64,000 bases of DNA from positions 1 through 64,000 of the forward strand of contig CAMYYB010000007.1 in the NCBI GenBank assembly GCA_947303335.1. The letters run 5' to 3'. The translations under genes and the position numbers were made by a program. Positions 7,983-16,790 of this stretch are shown here, piece after piece. The DNA is from an uncultured Bacteroidales bacterium (GTDB lineage: Bacteria; Bacteroidota; Bacteroidia; Bacteroidales; F082). How positions within the stretch are numbered: the first letter of the stretch is position 1; each line of letters opens with the position of its first letter. The notes beneath the pieces are model-generated. The model saw only the letters and a program-made list of their open reading frames with translations. It searched no databases and was not told the DNA's origin.

Positions 7983-9539
7983 ATGCTATCGGACAGAATG
8001 AAACGGATTGCAAAAACAATTGGACTGTTTTTCGGCATACTGCTTTTGATGCCCTCGTGCGACAGCAAAGCCAAGACAGAGCGCATGGCCTCTATCGTGG
8101 CTGAAGTACGCGACATGTATAAAGCCAACGAAGACATCAGCAACGAGAACCAAATCTTTGAAGCATACAACTACTTCGTGAAGCAAAAAGACTATGAAAA
8201 CGCTGCTCCAGCCGCACTCTACAGTGGATGTGTGCGCCAAGCCAAAAAGGAATACGAGTCCGCCATGAATTGCTACAAGGAAGCCGATTATTATGGTCGG
8301 CAGATAGGTGACTCGGTTAGCGCAGCCTTCGCACAATATTATATAGGTGACCTCCTCAACGCCAGCGGCAACGAGGCAGAGGCCATCGGCAACTACAAAG
8401 CTGCCGCCGAGCTATGGGGCGACAGCCTCTCACGCAAGGCCAAGTGCCTCAACGCTGTGGCCATGATGTACATCGTAAATGACGACTACGACAGCGCTTT
8501 TGTCTATCTCGAACAAGCTCTGAATCTTGCCCAACTCTCAGAAGATAAGGTCACCGAAGCCTCGGTGTGGAACAACTATTCCGTTGCCTATCAGCTGCTT
8601 GACGAATATGATACCGCTTTGGATTGTTTGCGAAAAACCCTGCCTTTGGTGGACGAAAAACGTCGCCCTATCGCCCTGCTCAATTTGGCAAAGGTCTATC
8701 TGGCTTTGGATGAACGCGACTCATTGGATTATTATAAAACCCAAATGCTCAATGCGATAGAAACGGTAGAATGCCAACCCGAAACTATGGCTGCCGTGTA
8801 TGGTTTCCTTATCAAAGATGCGCTGGCTGTGGGTGATTACGAAGGTGCCTATCAATTTGAAAAAAAGCACGAACAAGTGGCCTTGGATCTTCTCTCCGAC
8901 CAAACCCAAAGCTCCGTCCTTGAAATCCAGAAGAAATACGACTTTGAGGCACAAGCCAACCAACACAACCGCCAAATGCTCTCACGGCAAAGACTGATTA
9001 TCTTGCTCACCGTTATTTTGATTGCTGCTCTTGTCGCCGTCACACTATTGATTCTCAATGCCTTGAAAAAGAAACGCATCGAGGCCGAGATTAATGCGAA
9101 CCTGTTGGAACTGAAAAAACGCAATGCGCAACAGCAGCAGGAGCACAGTGAGATGCAGGTGCAATTGGAGGAACTGCAAAAGCAAACCGACAGCAAGTTG
9201 AAGGACGAATACCTTCAAAAATGCCATATCATCCGCTGCTTCGAAGTGTTGTCGCACGACCGCAGCAACACCATAGCTTTCAAGGATTTGGAGAAATCCC
9301 TCTTTGAAGATGATGACCATTGGACGAGTTTCGAAGCTGCTTTTGAAGGTGTACATCCAGGTTTCATCGCCTCGGTCAGGGAGAAATATCCCGACCTTTC
9401 TGATTTGGAGTTCCGCTATTGCCTGCTGTCGCATTTTAAGCTCTCACGCCAGGAATATGCCGATGTGTTGGGATGCAGCGTCTATAATGTGGACAAAATC
9501 CGTGCAAGCCTCAACAATAAAATGAAAGAAAATGAATAA
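7983..9539 (+). CDS. TPR protein with transmembrane segment and C-terminal HTH
   Basis: 518 residues. The hydrophobic N-terminus ends in LMPSC, a possible lipobox; an alternative ATG lies at 7998. Residues of about 50-320 form tetratricopeptide repeats (A..YNYFVKQKDYENAA, YYIGDLLNASGNEAEAIGNY). A single membrane helix (IILLTVILIAALVAVTLLIL) is followed by a Gln/Glu-rich coiled coil. The C-terminal 60 residues resemble the degenerate LuxR-like HTH of Bacteroidota TPR regulators (DLSDLEFRYCLLSHFKLSRQ, then VYNVDKIRASL). It is probably an envelope-sensing regulator. Its stop overlaps the next start by 8 bp, so it leads the lipoprotein operon. Confidence 0.75.
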   Translation: MLSDRMKRIAKTIGLFFGILLLMPSCDSKAKTERMASIVAEVRDMYKANEDISNENQIFEAYNYFVKQKDYENAAPAALYSGCVRQAKKEYESAMNCYKEADYYGRQIGDSVSAAFAQYYIGDLLNASGNEAEAIGNYKAAAELWGDSLSRKAKCLNAVAMMYIVNDDYDSAFVYLEQALNLAQLSEDKVTEASVWNNYSVAYQLLDEYDTALDCLRKTLPLVDEKRRPIALLNLAKVYLALDERDSLDYYKTQMLNAIETVECQPETMAAVYGFLIKDALAVGDYEGAYQFEKKHEQVALDLLSDQTQSSVLEIQKKYDFEAQANQHNRQMLSRQRLIILLTVILIAALVAVTLLILNALKKKRIEAEINANLLELKKRNAQQQQEHSEMQVQLEELQKQTDSKLKDEYLQKCHIIRCFEVLSHDRSNTIAFKDLEKSLFEDDDHWTSFEAAFEGVHPGFIASVREKYPDLSDLEFRYCLLSHFKLSRQEYADVLGCSVYNVDKIRASLNNKMKENE

Positions 9540-10014
9540 AGTTATGAAATACAGACCTTTAATAATATCCATACTAACCGTCATCACTTTGTTGTTCGGT
9601 TCGTGCAAAAAGCTCAATCTTTTTGAGAACACCAAACCCACGATGGATTATGTTTCTGGCGATGATAAAGACAAAATCGACTTGAAAGGCTCGATGATGA
9701 AACCCGATATGAAGTATGACAACATTTATGCGGAGTTGGTAGGAAAAATCGTGTATGTCTATTTCAACGAGACTGTCGAGGACTGTTTGATGACCCTTTC
9801 TGCCGAGAACAACGATGTGCTGTTTGCAAGAAACATGAAGAAACAATATCCAGCTACCATTCGTATCTACATGGAAAACGAACCCACAGGCGACTATCGG
9901 CTCTACATCACCAACGGTACTCAAGAAGCTACAGCCTTGTTCCATTTCGAGAACGAGGAAGCCCCCAACCGTTCCCCTGTTCCTATCCAAACGTATGATG
10001 AAAGTCAAGAATAA
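9532..10014 (+). CDS. DUF3244-like lipoprotein (copy 1)
   Basis: 160 residues. The signal peptide ends at LLFGSC near residue 25. The mature part contains DKIDLKGSMMKPDM, then a short beta domain (VYVYFNETVEDCLMTLSAEN, TGDYRLYITNG) that looks like DUF3244, a small immunoglobulin-like domain common in Bacteroidales. It is nearly identical in its central 40 residues to the protein encoded at 11717. An alternative start lies at 9544. The start overlaps the preceding gene by 8 bp. Role unknown. Confidence 0.75.
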   Translation: MNKVMKYRPLIISILTVITLLFGSCKKLNLFENTKPTMDYVSGDDKDKIDLKGSMMKPDMKYDNIYAELVGKIVYVYFNETVEDCLMTLSAENNDVLFARNMKKQYPATIRIYMENEPTGDYRLYITNGTQEATALFHFENEEAPNRSPVPIQTYDESQE

Positions 10015-10033
10015 TAATCAAATACAATACTTT

Positions 10034-10651
10034 ATGAAGAAAAACATCATGATTGCGTTGGCTTTGGCTCTCTGCCTGCCATCCTTGGCGCAACAAGAAC
10101 AAGAAGAAGAACGTTGCGTCAGCAACGAGTTCAGCATCGGATATGGGTTTCATCCCGTAAGCGGTGACTATTTTGATATGAATGCCATGTATTTCAATTA
10201 CTGGATAGATAAGGTGGGGGCATTCTATGGTGCTTACACCCATTTCTTCAACAAGGTGGTCGGTGTGGGCGGCACCTATTGCTTCGACCCGAGAATCATC
10301 GACTACACTTACATTGGCTCAATCACAAACAACCCTTTAGTCTGTACGCTCAATGAGTCGTGCCATTCCGTTATGGGTCATCTGAAACTCAACTGTATCA
10401 ACAAGAAGCACTTCGTCCTTTACACCAAGTTTGACGCAGGAATCTGCTTCTGGGACTACAAACTAAAGGAATACCAACCCGAGCTTTTCGGAGTGGAACT
10501 CCCCGAGCAGCACTGCTGCTTCGCTTGGCAAGCCGCTGCCGGCATTGAGGTTGGCAACGAACGCATCGCCGGCTTTTTGCAATGCGGCATCGGAATGGAA
10601 GGCAACTTAAGCATAGGAATTAGATACAAACTTAAAAACAGAGCACAATGA
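10034..10651 (+). CDS. Putative outer-membrane beta-barrel protein
   Basis: 205 residues. The start at 10034 gives a good signal peptide ending SLAQ; upstream in-frame ATGs at 9995 and 9998 would bury it. The mature protein has alternating hydrophobic strands (FSIGYGFHPVSGDYF, GAFYGAYTHFFNKVVGVGGTY, NLSIGIRYKLKN) and ends like a beta barrel. I recognise no named family. Its stop overlaps the next start in an ATGA. It is present only beside the first lipoprotein pair of this operon. Confidence 0.65.
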   Translation: MKKNIMIALALALCLPSLAQQEQEEERCVSNEFSIGYGFHPVSGDYFDMNAMYFNYWIDKVGAFYGAYTHFFNKVVGVGGTYCFDPRIIDYTYIGSITNNPLVCTLNESCHSVMGHLKLNCINKKHFVLYTKFDAGICFWDYKLKEYQPELFGVELPEQHCCFAWQAAAGIEVGNERIAGFLQCGIGMEGNLSIGIRYKLKNRAQ

Positions 10652-11211
10652 AAAAGATATGGACAATTGGCATGATGCTCCTTTTGATGAGTTCATGCGT
10701 CAAACATGCAGACATCTACTTGAAACTGTCAGAAGAAGACGCGGCAGCCATCCCTTATCGGGAAGGGCAAACCGTGAAATTCCTCGACCAAAATGGCGAC
10801 ACGGTGACCTATGAAGTTACCCGCGACGAAATCTATCCCTACAATGGAGAGCAATACATCAACGCCATTCATGGTGGAGACGTAATGCACCCGGCACCTC
10901 ATTCGACGGAGTGCTATGCCCGCACGGTAATACTCTATGAGCAATCATACGCAAACCACATGTGCTTCACCGTGAAGCCTGGAAAGGAGTTCTCCTTCTA
11001 CTTCTTGTCCAACGAAGGCGAACTCAATTTGGACATGAATCTGCCGTCCGTCAGTTCTTATACTATCAATGGCATCGACTACGAAGGTGTCCACCACGAA
11101 ATTTTATACAGCCATTTCACTGGCGAGTTGCTTTATGACTGGTATTACAACGAAGAGTTTGGACTGTTGTCTTTCACCAAGGGAGATTTCTCTATCACAA
11201 GAATACCATAG
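10648..11211 (+). CDS. Lipoprotein of unknown function (copy 1)
   Basis: 187 residues with a signal peptide ending MLLLMSSC. The segment LSEEDAAAIPYREGQTVKF and the ending GELLYDWYYNEEFGLLSF recur, slightly changed, in the N-terminal part of the protein encoded at 12154, so the two are paralogues. The earlier copy lacks the C-terminal lipocalin-like extension. Translational coupling to the barrel gene is likely through a 4-bp overlap. No catalytic motif is visible. Confidence 0.7.
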   Translation: MKKIWTIGMMLLLMSSCVKHADIYLKLSEEDAAAIPYREGQTVKFLDQNGDTVTYEVTRDEIYPYNGEQYINAIHGGDVMHPAPHSTECYARTVILYEQSYANHMCFTVKPGKEFSFYFLSNEGELNLDMNLPSVSSYTINGIDYEGVHHEILYSHFTGELLYDWYYNEEFGLLSFTKGDFSITRIP

Positions 11212-11243
11212 TTACAAAAACCAAATCTTAAAACCTCAACATC

Positions 11244-11696
11244 ATGAAAAAAACCGCATTATTTCTTGTCTTTTTGCTTGTGGCAACCGTTATGATGACC
11301 GGCTGCAAAGGCCCGTTCTTCGATGGGAAATTTGAGACCTATCTGAGAGTTTATAACAAAACAAATTCCACGATAGTTTTGGAGTTTGAAGACATAGAAT
11401 ACGACACCGTTTACATTAAGAAAATCAAACCTAACCAGGAGGGCTCTACGAAGCTCGGTGTCTATGAAGGAAGTGTGAAAGAGACAAGACCTTCCGACGA
11501 TTTTATCAACGACAAGTTGAGGCATGTCGCCATTTATCGAATGTTTGGTGGCGATGTGCTCCAAAACCTGCCAAGAGACTATTACGACGAAGCGGGCAAG
11601 TTTCAGTCTTATGTAAACCCTGAATTTGTAATCTATTTGGCTCACTTTGATTTAACTGTCATCGAAGACATGTTCTCGGATGAGGCGATGGAGTAA
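11244..11696 (+). CDS. Small lipoprotein of unknown function
   Basis: 150 residues. The signal peptide ends in TVMMTGC. The mature part begins with a beta-rich stretch (YLRVYNKTNSTIVLEFEDI) and has an acidic C-terminus (IEDMFSDEAME). I know no family for it. It lies 32 nt after the preceding lipoprotein gene and 20 nt before the next, so it belongs to the same operon. It has no counterpart beside the second lipoprotein pair. Confidence 0.68.
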   Translation: MKKTALFLVFLLVATVMMTGCKGPFFDGKFETYLRVYNKTNSTIVLEFEDIEYDTVYIKKIKPNQEGSTKLGVYEGSVKETRPSDDFINDKLRHVAIYRMFGGDVLQNLPRDYYDEAGKFQSYVNPEFVIYLAHFDLTVIEDMFSDEAME

Positions 11697-11716
11697 TAAC
11701 CATAAAACAAAAGAAT

Positions 11717-12157
11717 ATGAAAACCAGAGATTTATCATCAATCGTCGTCTTGCTCATTGCCTTGATATTCGTTTCATGCGAAAAAAACAGGCCCATGATG
11801 CAATACGTCTCTGGCGATGACAAAGACAAAATCGACCTGAAAGGCTCGCTGATGAAACCCGATATGAAATATGAAAACATCTATGCCGAGTTGGTGGAAA
11901 ATGTTGTTTATGTCTATTTCAACGAGACAGTGGAAAACTGCGCCATGACCCTCACCGCGAAAAACGGCGATGTGTTGTTTGCCCGACGGGTGAGCAAGCA
12001 ACAGCCCGCCACGCTGCGCATCTTTATGGGCGATGAGCCTACGGGCTACTACAAACTCTACATCACCAACGGAGGGGATGAGGCCTCGGGCTGGTTCCAT
12101 CTTGATAACTCCTCGGAAATCAATCTTAGTATCAACAATAAAACCTATCAACAATGA
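11717..12157 (+). CDS. DUF3244-like lipoprotein (copy 2)
   Basis: 146 residues, paralogous to the protein encoded at 9532: DKDKIDLKGSLMKPDMKY and ENIYAELVENVVYVYFNETV are shared with few changes, while the signal peptide and C-terminus have diverged. The signal peptide ends LIFVSC. The stop overlaps the next start by 4 bp (ATGA). The order DUF3244 protein followed by LSEEDAAAIPY-type lipoprotein repeats that of 9532-11211, less the barrel gene. Confidence 0.75.
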   Translation: MKTRDLSSIVVLLIALIFVSCEKNRPMMQYVSGDDKDKIDLKGSLMKPDMKYENIYAELVENVVYVYFNETVENCAMTLTAKNGDVLFARRVSKQQPATLRIFMGDEPTGYYKLYITNGGDEASGWFHLDNSSEINLSINNKTYQQ

Positions 12158-13125
12158 AAAAGATTATCATGATTTGCTTGGCGCTTCTGGCAATAAGCGC
12201 ATGTAAAAAGGAAAACAATTATGTAACGCTCACGGATGAAGAAGCAGCGGCCATTCCCTACCAAATGGGGCAAACGGTGAAATTCCTCAACCAAGACAAC
12301 GACACGGTCGCTTTTCAAGTGACTTGGGACGAGACCTCTCTTTCCGACTATCACAGCGACCACAATTACTTAAGCGAACCCTTGGATTTTGGTTCGCCAA
12401 TCGTCTATTGCAATTCCCGCGCTGTGAAATTGACCAATGAAACTTATCCTTTCTTTATGTTATTCACCATATACCCGGAGAAAGTGTTGTCTTTCAATTG
12501 GAATAACGACCTTGTCATCTGTCGAGACCTGCTCCCCACGGATGAAACTTTCTCGATTAATGGCACCACATACGAACATGTGACCCACGACCGTCTTTAC
12601 AACCAATACACTGGAGAAATGCTCTATGACTGGTATTATAACGAGGAGTATGGTTTGCTGTATTTCCAAAAAGGCGATTTCACGTTAACAAGAATGTTGC
12701 CCAACAACCCAGGCAACATAGAAGAACTCATCGGGAATTGGGATGTGCAATCCTATTACCTTTGGATTCACGACCTTACCGATGAGGATCCGTGGGTTAA
12801 CGATGGGTCTTACTCACATGAAGAAACATGGAACTTGCCCGACACTAATTATGTTGGCTATGATGCCATCGAGTTCAATGCCGATGGAACCCTGCGGTGG
12901 CACATGAGCGACCTTATGGTTCAAGAAGGCGCGTTTACCGACCCATACGTGGAGGCGAATTGGTTTCTCAACGGCGACTCGCTGATAATCAATACAACCA
13001 AATATGCAATAACAAAACTCGACGAGGAAACCCTTATCATCGAAGACTACTTTAGAGTAAACTCATACCAAGGCCATCATGGCTGGGAACGAATTAACCG
13101 CTACACTCTCAAACGCGCACGGTAA
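12154..13125 (+). CDS. Two-domain lipoprotein with lipocalin-like C-terminus (copy 2)
   Basis: 323 residues. The signal peptide ends ALLAISAC. Residues of about 25-185 are paralogous to the whole protein encoded at 10648 (EEAAAIPYQMGQTVKFLNQ, GEMLYDWYYNEEYGLLYF). Residues of about 190-320 are extra and resemble the lipocalin-like domains of Bacteroidales lipoproteins (IEELIGNWDVQSYYLW ... YDAIEFNADGTLRWH ... LDEETLIIEDYF). It is the last gene of the operon. The next gene is convergent, and no strong hairpin lies in the 39-bp gap. Confidence 0.72.
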   Translation: MKKIIMICLALLAISACKKENNYVTLTDEEAAAIPYQMGQTVKFLNQDNDTVAFQVTWDETSLSDYHSDHNYLSEPLDFGSPIVYCNSRAVKLTNETYPFFMLFTIYPEKVLSFNWNNDLVICRDLLPTDETFSINGTTYEHVTHDRLYNQYTGEMLYDWYYNEEYGLLYFQKGDFTLTRMLPNNPGNIEELIGNWDVQSYYLWIHDLTDEDPWVNDGSYSHEETWNLPDTNYVGYDAIEFNADGTLRWHMSDLMVQEGAFTDPYVEANWFLNGDSLIINTTKYAITKLDEETLIIEDYFRVNSYQGHHGWERINRYTLKRAR

Positions 13126-13164
13126 ATCATAGATTTAAAAATTTAAAAATAAGAAAAGTCTTTA

Positions 13165-15300
13165 TTATTCCACGATGGTCATCTCGTTTATCAGGTGTCC
13201 CGCACCAGCGAACTTGTCGATGATGAAGAGCACATAACGGATGTCGACGCTGATGTTGCGGCAGATGTCGGGGTCATAGATAAGGTCACTCATCGTGCCT
13301 TCCCAGCAGCGGTCAAAATTGAGACCCAGAAGTTGTCCGTCGGCGTTCAGAATCGGACTGCCTGAGTTGCCGCCCGTGGTGTGAACGCTGGCAGTAAAGG
13401 CCACATGCATCGTGCCGTCCTTGTCGGCATAGCGGCCATAATCCTTAGTGTTATAAAGCTGTTTCAGGCGCGGTTCCACCACGTAGTCGTAGATGTCGGG
13501 ATTCTCTTTCTGCATGATACCTTCGAGGGTGGTGAAATGATTGTATTTCATGCCATCCTTGGGACGGAAGCCTTCCACTTTGCCGTAAGTGACACGCAAC
13601 GTGAAGTTGGCATCAGGCGAAAAGCGTTTCTCGGGCTGCATCTCCATCTGGCCTTTCATGTAGATGCGTTGCAGGCGGGCGTTGTCTTCGGTGAGAGCCT
13701 TGATGTGGTCGTAGACCTTCTCACGATAGAAGCCAATGAGACTCTGATACACCAGCAGAGCAGGGTCGTTGGCCAACTTCTTGGCATTGTTCACCTTGAA
13801 GTTGTCCAAAAGAGTGTTCACCTTGGCTTGGTCGGTAAACATCGACTTGTCGAACATCTTGCCCACATAGTCGTTCACGTCCTTGATGTCGTTGAGGAAA
13901 GCGGGACGGAAGTCGGCGGGCTGGGCTTTCAGGTATTCGCTGAGCAGCATTGCGGCCACTTCTCTGTCGATAGGCTCGTAGTAGTCTTTGTAGAATTTTT
14001 CAGCAGAGGCTTTCAGGTTGGTAATCATCATGTCGATTTCATCCTGAGGTGTGTCCTTCGTCACTTCGGAAAGTTTAACGAAACGACCTGCAAAATTGAC
14101 GATTTCTATACGCATTCCGGCTTCGGCCATATACGTGTAAGCCAACTCGTAAGGCTCAAGTTCTTCGTAGTTTTTCTTGAAGTCTTTCATCAGGTTGACG
14201 TACATATAGCGGCTGCGCGACTGCATTGCCCAATCGAAGAACTCGTGTTCGTAGGCTTCTTTCTTCTCCACTCCGTGGAAGTGGTTGATGCCTTCGGTGA
14301 CACCCATCCATTTCTTCCAGCCGTTGCCGATGCTGGCGTGCTTTGAGGCATATTGGATGCGCACCTTGGGGTCTTGCTCCTGGTATTTGTTGTAGATGTC
14401 AAGCACCTTGCCACGCAGGTCGACGGTGATGGGGTCAATAAGGTTGGCTTCCTGGTCTACTGCAACTGAAGGCAGGTATTCGTTAGTGCGGGCGGGATAA
14501 CCGAACACGAAAGCGAAGTCACCTTCTTCGGCACCTTTCAGGGAAATATCCAAATGCTTGGCGGGTTTGTAGGGTACATTGTCCTCGCTGTAGACAGCAG
14601 GATGCCCGTCCTTGTCGGCATAGACGCGGAAGATGCTGAAATCGCCTGTATGACGGGGCCAGACCCAGTTGTCAGTGTCGCCACCAAACTTGCCGATGTT
14701 GCTCGGAGGGCAGCCCACAAGGCGCACATCGGTGTAGACCTCGTTGAGCAGCAGATAGTATTCGTTGCCCAAGAAATAAGGCTTGATGCTGACTTTGTAA
14801 TTCGTCTCCTTTTCGACGTCGGCGATAATGGCCTTGATATGTTCATCAACCTTAGCCTGACGCTCATCCTCTGGCATATCGATGGTAATATCCGCCAGCA
14901 CCTGATCGGTGACGTCGCGCATCTCGCGCAGGAAGATGACACTAAGCCCGGGGCAGGGCAACTCCTCTCCCCGATTCATGGCCCAGAAGCCGTTGGTGAG
15001 GTAGTCATGCTCCACGGAGCTGTGACGCTGGATGTAGTCGTAGCCGCAGTGGTGGTTGGTGAGCAACAGACCGTAGTCGCTGACAATCTCACCCGTGCAG
15101 CCACCGCCAAACAGCACGATGGCGTCCTTCAAGCTGCTGTGATTGATACTGTAAATGTCTTCAGCGGTAATTCTCATGCCCATCTCCTGCATCTCTTTCT
15201 CGTTGTATTGCAGCAGCATGGGAATCCACATACCTTCGCCCGCTTTGGCGAAGAACGGGAACAGCATGAATAGAACTAATGATAATGATAGGCGCTTCAT
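13165..15300 (-). CDS. S46 family dipeptidyl-peptidase, DPP11-type
   Basis: 711 residues, the usual length for periplasmic S46 peptidases. A signal peptide ends at about FFAKAG. The chymotrypsin-like catalytic His is H84 in TNHHCGYD, and the serine is S646 in TGGNSGSP. Eighteen residues after that serine lies R664 (GLNFDR). In Porphyromonas DPP11 an Arg at this spacing selects Asp/Glu at P1, whereas DPP7 has Gly. I therefore predict release of acidic dipeptides from periplasmic oligopeptides. It lies 21 bp downstream of the gene at 15322-15999 and is probably cotranscribed. Confidence 0.93.
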   Translation of the reverse strand: MKRLSLSLVLFMLFPFFAKAGEGMWIPMLLQYNEKEMQEMGMRITAEDIYSINHSSLKDAIVLFGGGCTGEIVSDYGLLLTNHHCGYDYIQRHSSVEHDYLTNGFWAMNRGEELPCPGLSVIFLREMRDVTDQVLADITIDMPEDERQAKVDEHIKAIIADVEKETNYKVSIKPYFLGNEYYLLLNEVYTDVRLVGCPPSNIGKFGGDTDNWVWPRHTGDFSIFRVYADKDGHPAVYSEDNVPYKPAKHLDISLKGAEEGDFAFVFGYPARTNEYLPSVAVDQEANLIDPITVDLRGKVLDIYNKYQEQDPKVRIQYASKHASIGNGWKKWMGVTEGINHFHGVEKKEAYEHEFFDWAMQSRSRYMYVNLMKDFKKNYEELEPYELAYTYMAEAGMRIEIVNFAGRFVKLSEVTKDTPQDEIDMMITNLKASAEKFYKDYYEPIDREVAAMLLSEYLKAQPADFRPAFLNDIKDVNDYVGKMFDKSMFTDQAKVNTLLDNFKVNNAKKLANDPALLVYQSLIGFYREKVYDHIKALTEDNARLQRIYMKGQMEMQPEKRFSPDANFTLRVTYGKVEGFRPKDGMKYNHFTTLEGIMQKENPDIYDYVVEPRLKQLYNTKDYGRYADKDGTMHVAFTASVHTTGGNSGSPILNADGQLLGLNFDRCWEGTMSDLIYDPDICRNISVDIRYVLFIIDKFAGAGHLINEMTIVE

Positions 15301-15321
15301 AATAATTGAATCTGTATGTGT

Positions 15322-15999
15322 TTATTCAAGTTCTCTCCAGTCTTCAGTAGCGTCAAAGTCCACTTCCTTGCATTGGGTGAGGATAGCAGGGCAATTGGAG
15401 ACGCGATAATAATCATCGCCTTTCTGCTGCACCACGTCGATGCTGCGCCAAGGGGTGTCGTAGCCATCACTATAAAGTTGCAAATGTTTTACATAGCCTT
15501 TCAGCATCTGCGAACGCTCATCGCTCTTGGTCGGGTCTTTACGAACTTGGATAGTGTAGGGCTTTTCGGGATTGTAGCCATTGGAGGGCTTGGCACCCTT
15601 GAAGCACGACGAAACCAAATAAGGTCTGGCATAAGTGTCGTTTTCACGATAGAGTTCATTGAGTCTCCGTGTCATGGAGCTGAGGTTGGTGTCGGTATTG
15701 TTGAGACGAAGACATTCCGTGCCGACGTTTCTGTCGCGACGGTACATTTCCATTGCCACAAGTTGCAGCATGATACAGCCTTCAGGCGAGGTGCCTAACT
15801 CGGCTTGCAGAGCTTGGAATTCCTCAAGCGTGGTGGGGATTTTCTCGATGCTCACCTGTTCGGACGCGGCTTTCGAAGCGGCGTTGTTGACACCTTGTTT
15901 GATAGCTTTGCCGATGCCGCCGAGTTGCGCATTGGCGGTAAGGCTGAACGACATGACCATGAGGAAGGCCATGACGGTGATAAAGTTGTGTTTTTTCAT
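15322..15999 (-). CDS. Secreted protein of unknown function
   Basis: 225 residues. A signal peptide ends SLTANAQ. Then come a Gly/Ala-rich linker (GGIGKAIKQGVNNAASKAAS) and a mixed domain with IPTTLEEFQALQAELGTSPE and a C-terminal YRVSNCPAILTQCKEVDF. I do not recognise the family with confidence. The domain pattern suggests a small periplasmic protein. It is the first gene of a two-gene operon with the S46 peptidase and has its own TAnnTTTG element. Confidence 0.75.
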   Translation of the reverse strand: MKKHNFITVMAFLMVMSFSLTANAQLGGIGKAIKQGVNNAASKAASEQVSIEKIPTTLEEFQALQAELGTSPEGCIMLQLVAMEMYRRDRNVGTECLRLNNTDTNLSSMTRRLNELYRENDTYARPYLVSSCFKGAKPSNGYNPEKPYTIQVRKDPTKSDERSQMLKGYVKHLQLYSDGYDTPWRSIDVVQQKGDDYYRVSNCPAILTQCKEVDFDATEDWRELE

Positions 16000-16028
16000 T
16001 GTGGTGATAGTTTAAGATTTATTGGCTG

Positions 16029-16036
16029 CAAAGATA
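16029..16036 (-). promoter_or_regulatory. -7 element for the 15322-15999 / S46 operon
   Basis: TATCTTTG on the minus strand, 29 bp upstream of the ATG at 15999. Confidence 0.62.
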
Positions 16037-16066
16037 AGGGATTTTCCTCGTTTTCAAAAAAACTTC

Positions 16067-16095
16067 TTGTTCGAATTGATTTTTTCGTACTTTTG
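16067..16095 (+). promoter_or_regulatory. Promoter of second FISUMP operon
   Basis: TTG at 16067-16069 and TACTTTTG at 16088-16095 with an 18-bp gap. The context TTTCGTACTTTTGC is the same as that at 3768 before the first FISUMP cassette. Confidence 0.6.
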
Positions 16096-16405
16096 CCCCT
16101 GCCAAGCCGAGAGAAAACGGCTTCGCCAGAGAAAGCGCATTCTTCGCTTTGTTCCTCAGAGGTGAATCTGGACAATTCGCTTAATAATAAGAGGGATAAC
16201 AAGTGGGGCGGCGGCTTTCGCTGTTTTGTTTGTATATGTGATTGTACACGACATAAACAGCGGAGTTGACCCCTATCCGTTATTTTTCTTATTATGGGAG
16301 TCCAGACCCAACCTCTGAAAATAAGGATAAGTTTGGGAGGCTCCGCTCTGTGGTCATTTGTATAGTGTCCGTTTGGGCCGGCGGGCATACAAACAGGCTT
16401 CTATA
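16096..16405 (+). other. Long 5' leader, no gene seen
   Basis: 310 bp between the promoter and the small secreted protein gene. It contains AGCCGAGAGAAAACGGCTT (an 18-19 nt hairpin), imperfect inverted repeats around 16220-16262, and no convincing coding frame. The length matches the roughly 400-nt leader before the other FISUMP cassette, so a leader-based control is possible but not demonstrated. Confidence 0.5.
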
Positions 16406-16789
16406 ATGCAAAACAACAAGACAAAAAGGAAGTTGAAAGTGGCTGCGCTGTTGCTTGCCGTATGTCTGCCCGTCGGAGCTTCGGCCCAAGGCGTGTTCCA
16501 GCGGGGCAGTTCAGACGGACGGGCAGCCCCACACTCGGGGATGCTGCGTAACGGCGAGGCCTCGCTTTCGGTATCGAACCAAAGTTTCGGCAACACCCTC
16601 GGGAGCGACGACGTCACCAACCAGAACTTCGGCGGCATCTTCGTCCAACCCGACGACATCACCAACCAAACCTTCGGCACGCCCGTAGGCAGCGGCTTAT
16701 TCATCATGCTCGCCGCAGGCGCAGGCTACGCGACACTAAAGAACAAAAAAAGGAACAAAACAAACAAAACCCTCAAAAACAGCAAATAA
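16406..16789 (+). CDS. Small secreted repeat protein with hydrophobic C-terminal tail
   Basis: 127 residues from the ATG at 16406, which gives a signal peptide ending GASAQG; a longer frame from 16358 would bury it. The mature region has three NQxFG repeats, two in the form DD(V/I)TNQxFG. The C-terminus is PVGSGLFIMLAAGAGYATL followed by a Lys/Asn-rich tail. A Gly-rich membrane helix with a basic tail is the layout of membrane-anchored or sorting-processed proteins, but I cannot assign a known sorting family. It is followed 1 bp later by the FISUMP lipoprotein. Confidence 0.7.
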   Translation: MQNNKTKRKLKVAALLLAVCLPVGASAQGVFQRGSSDGRAAPHSGMLRNGEASLSVSNQSFGNTLGSDDVTNQNFGGIFVQPDDITNQTFGTPVGSGLFIMLAAGAGYATLKNKKRNKTNKTLKNSK

Positions 16790-16790
16790 A

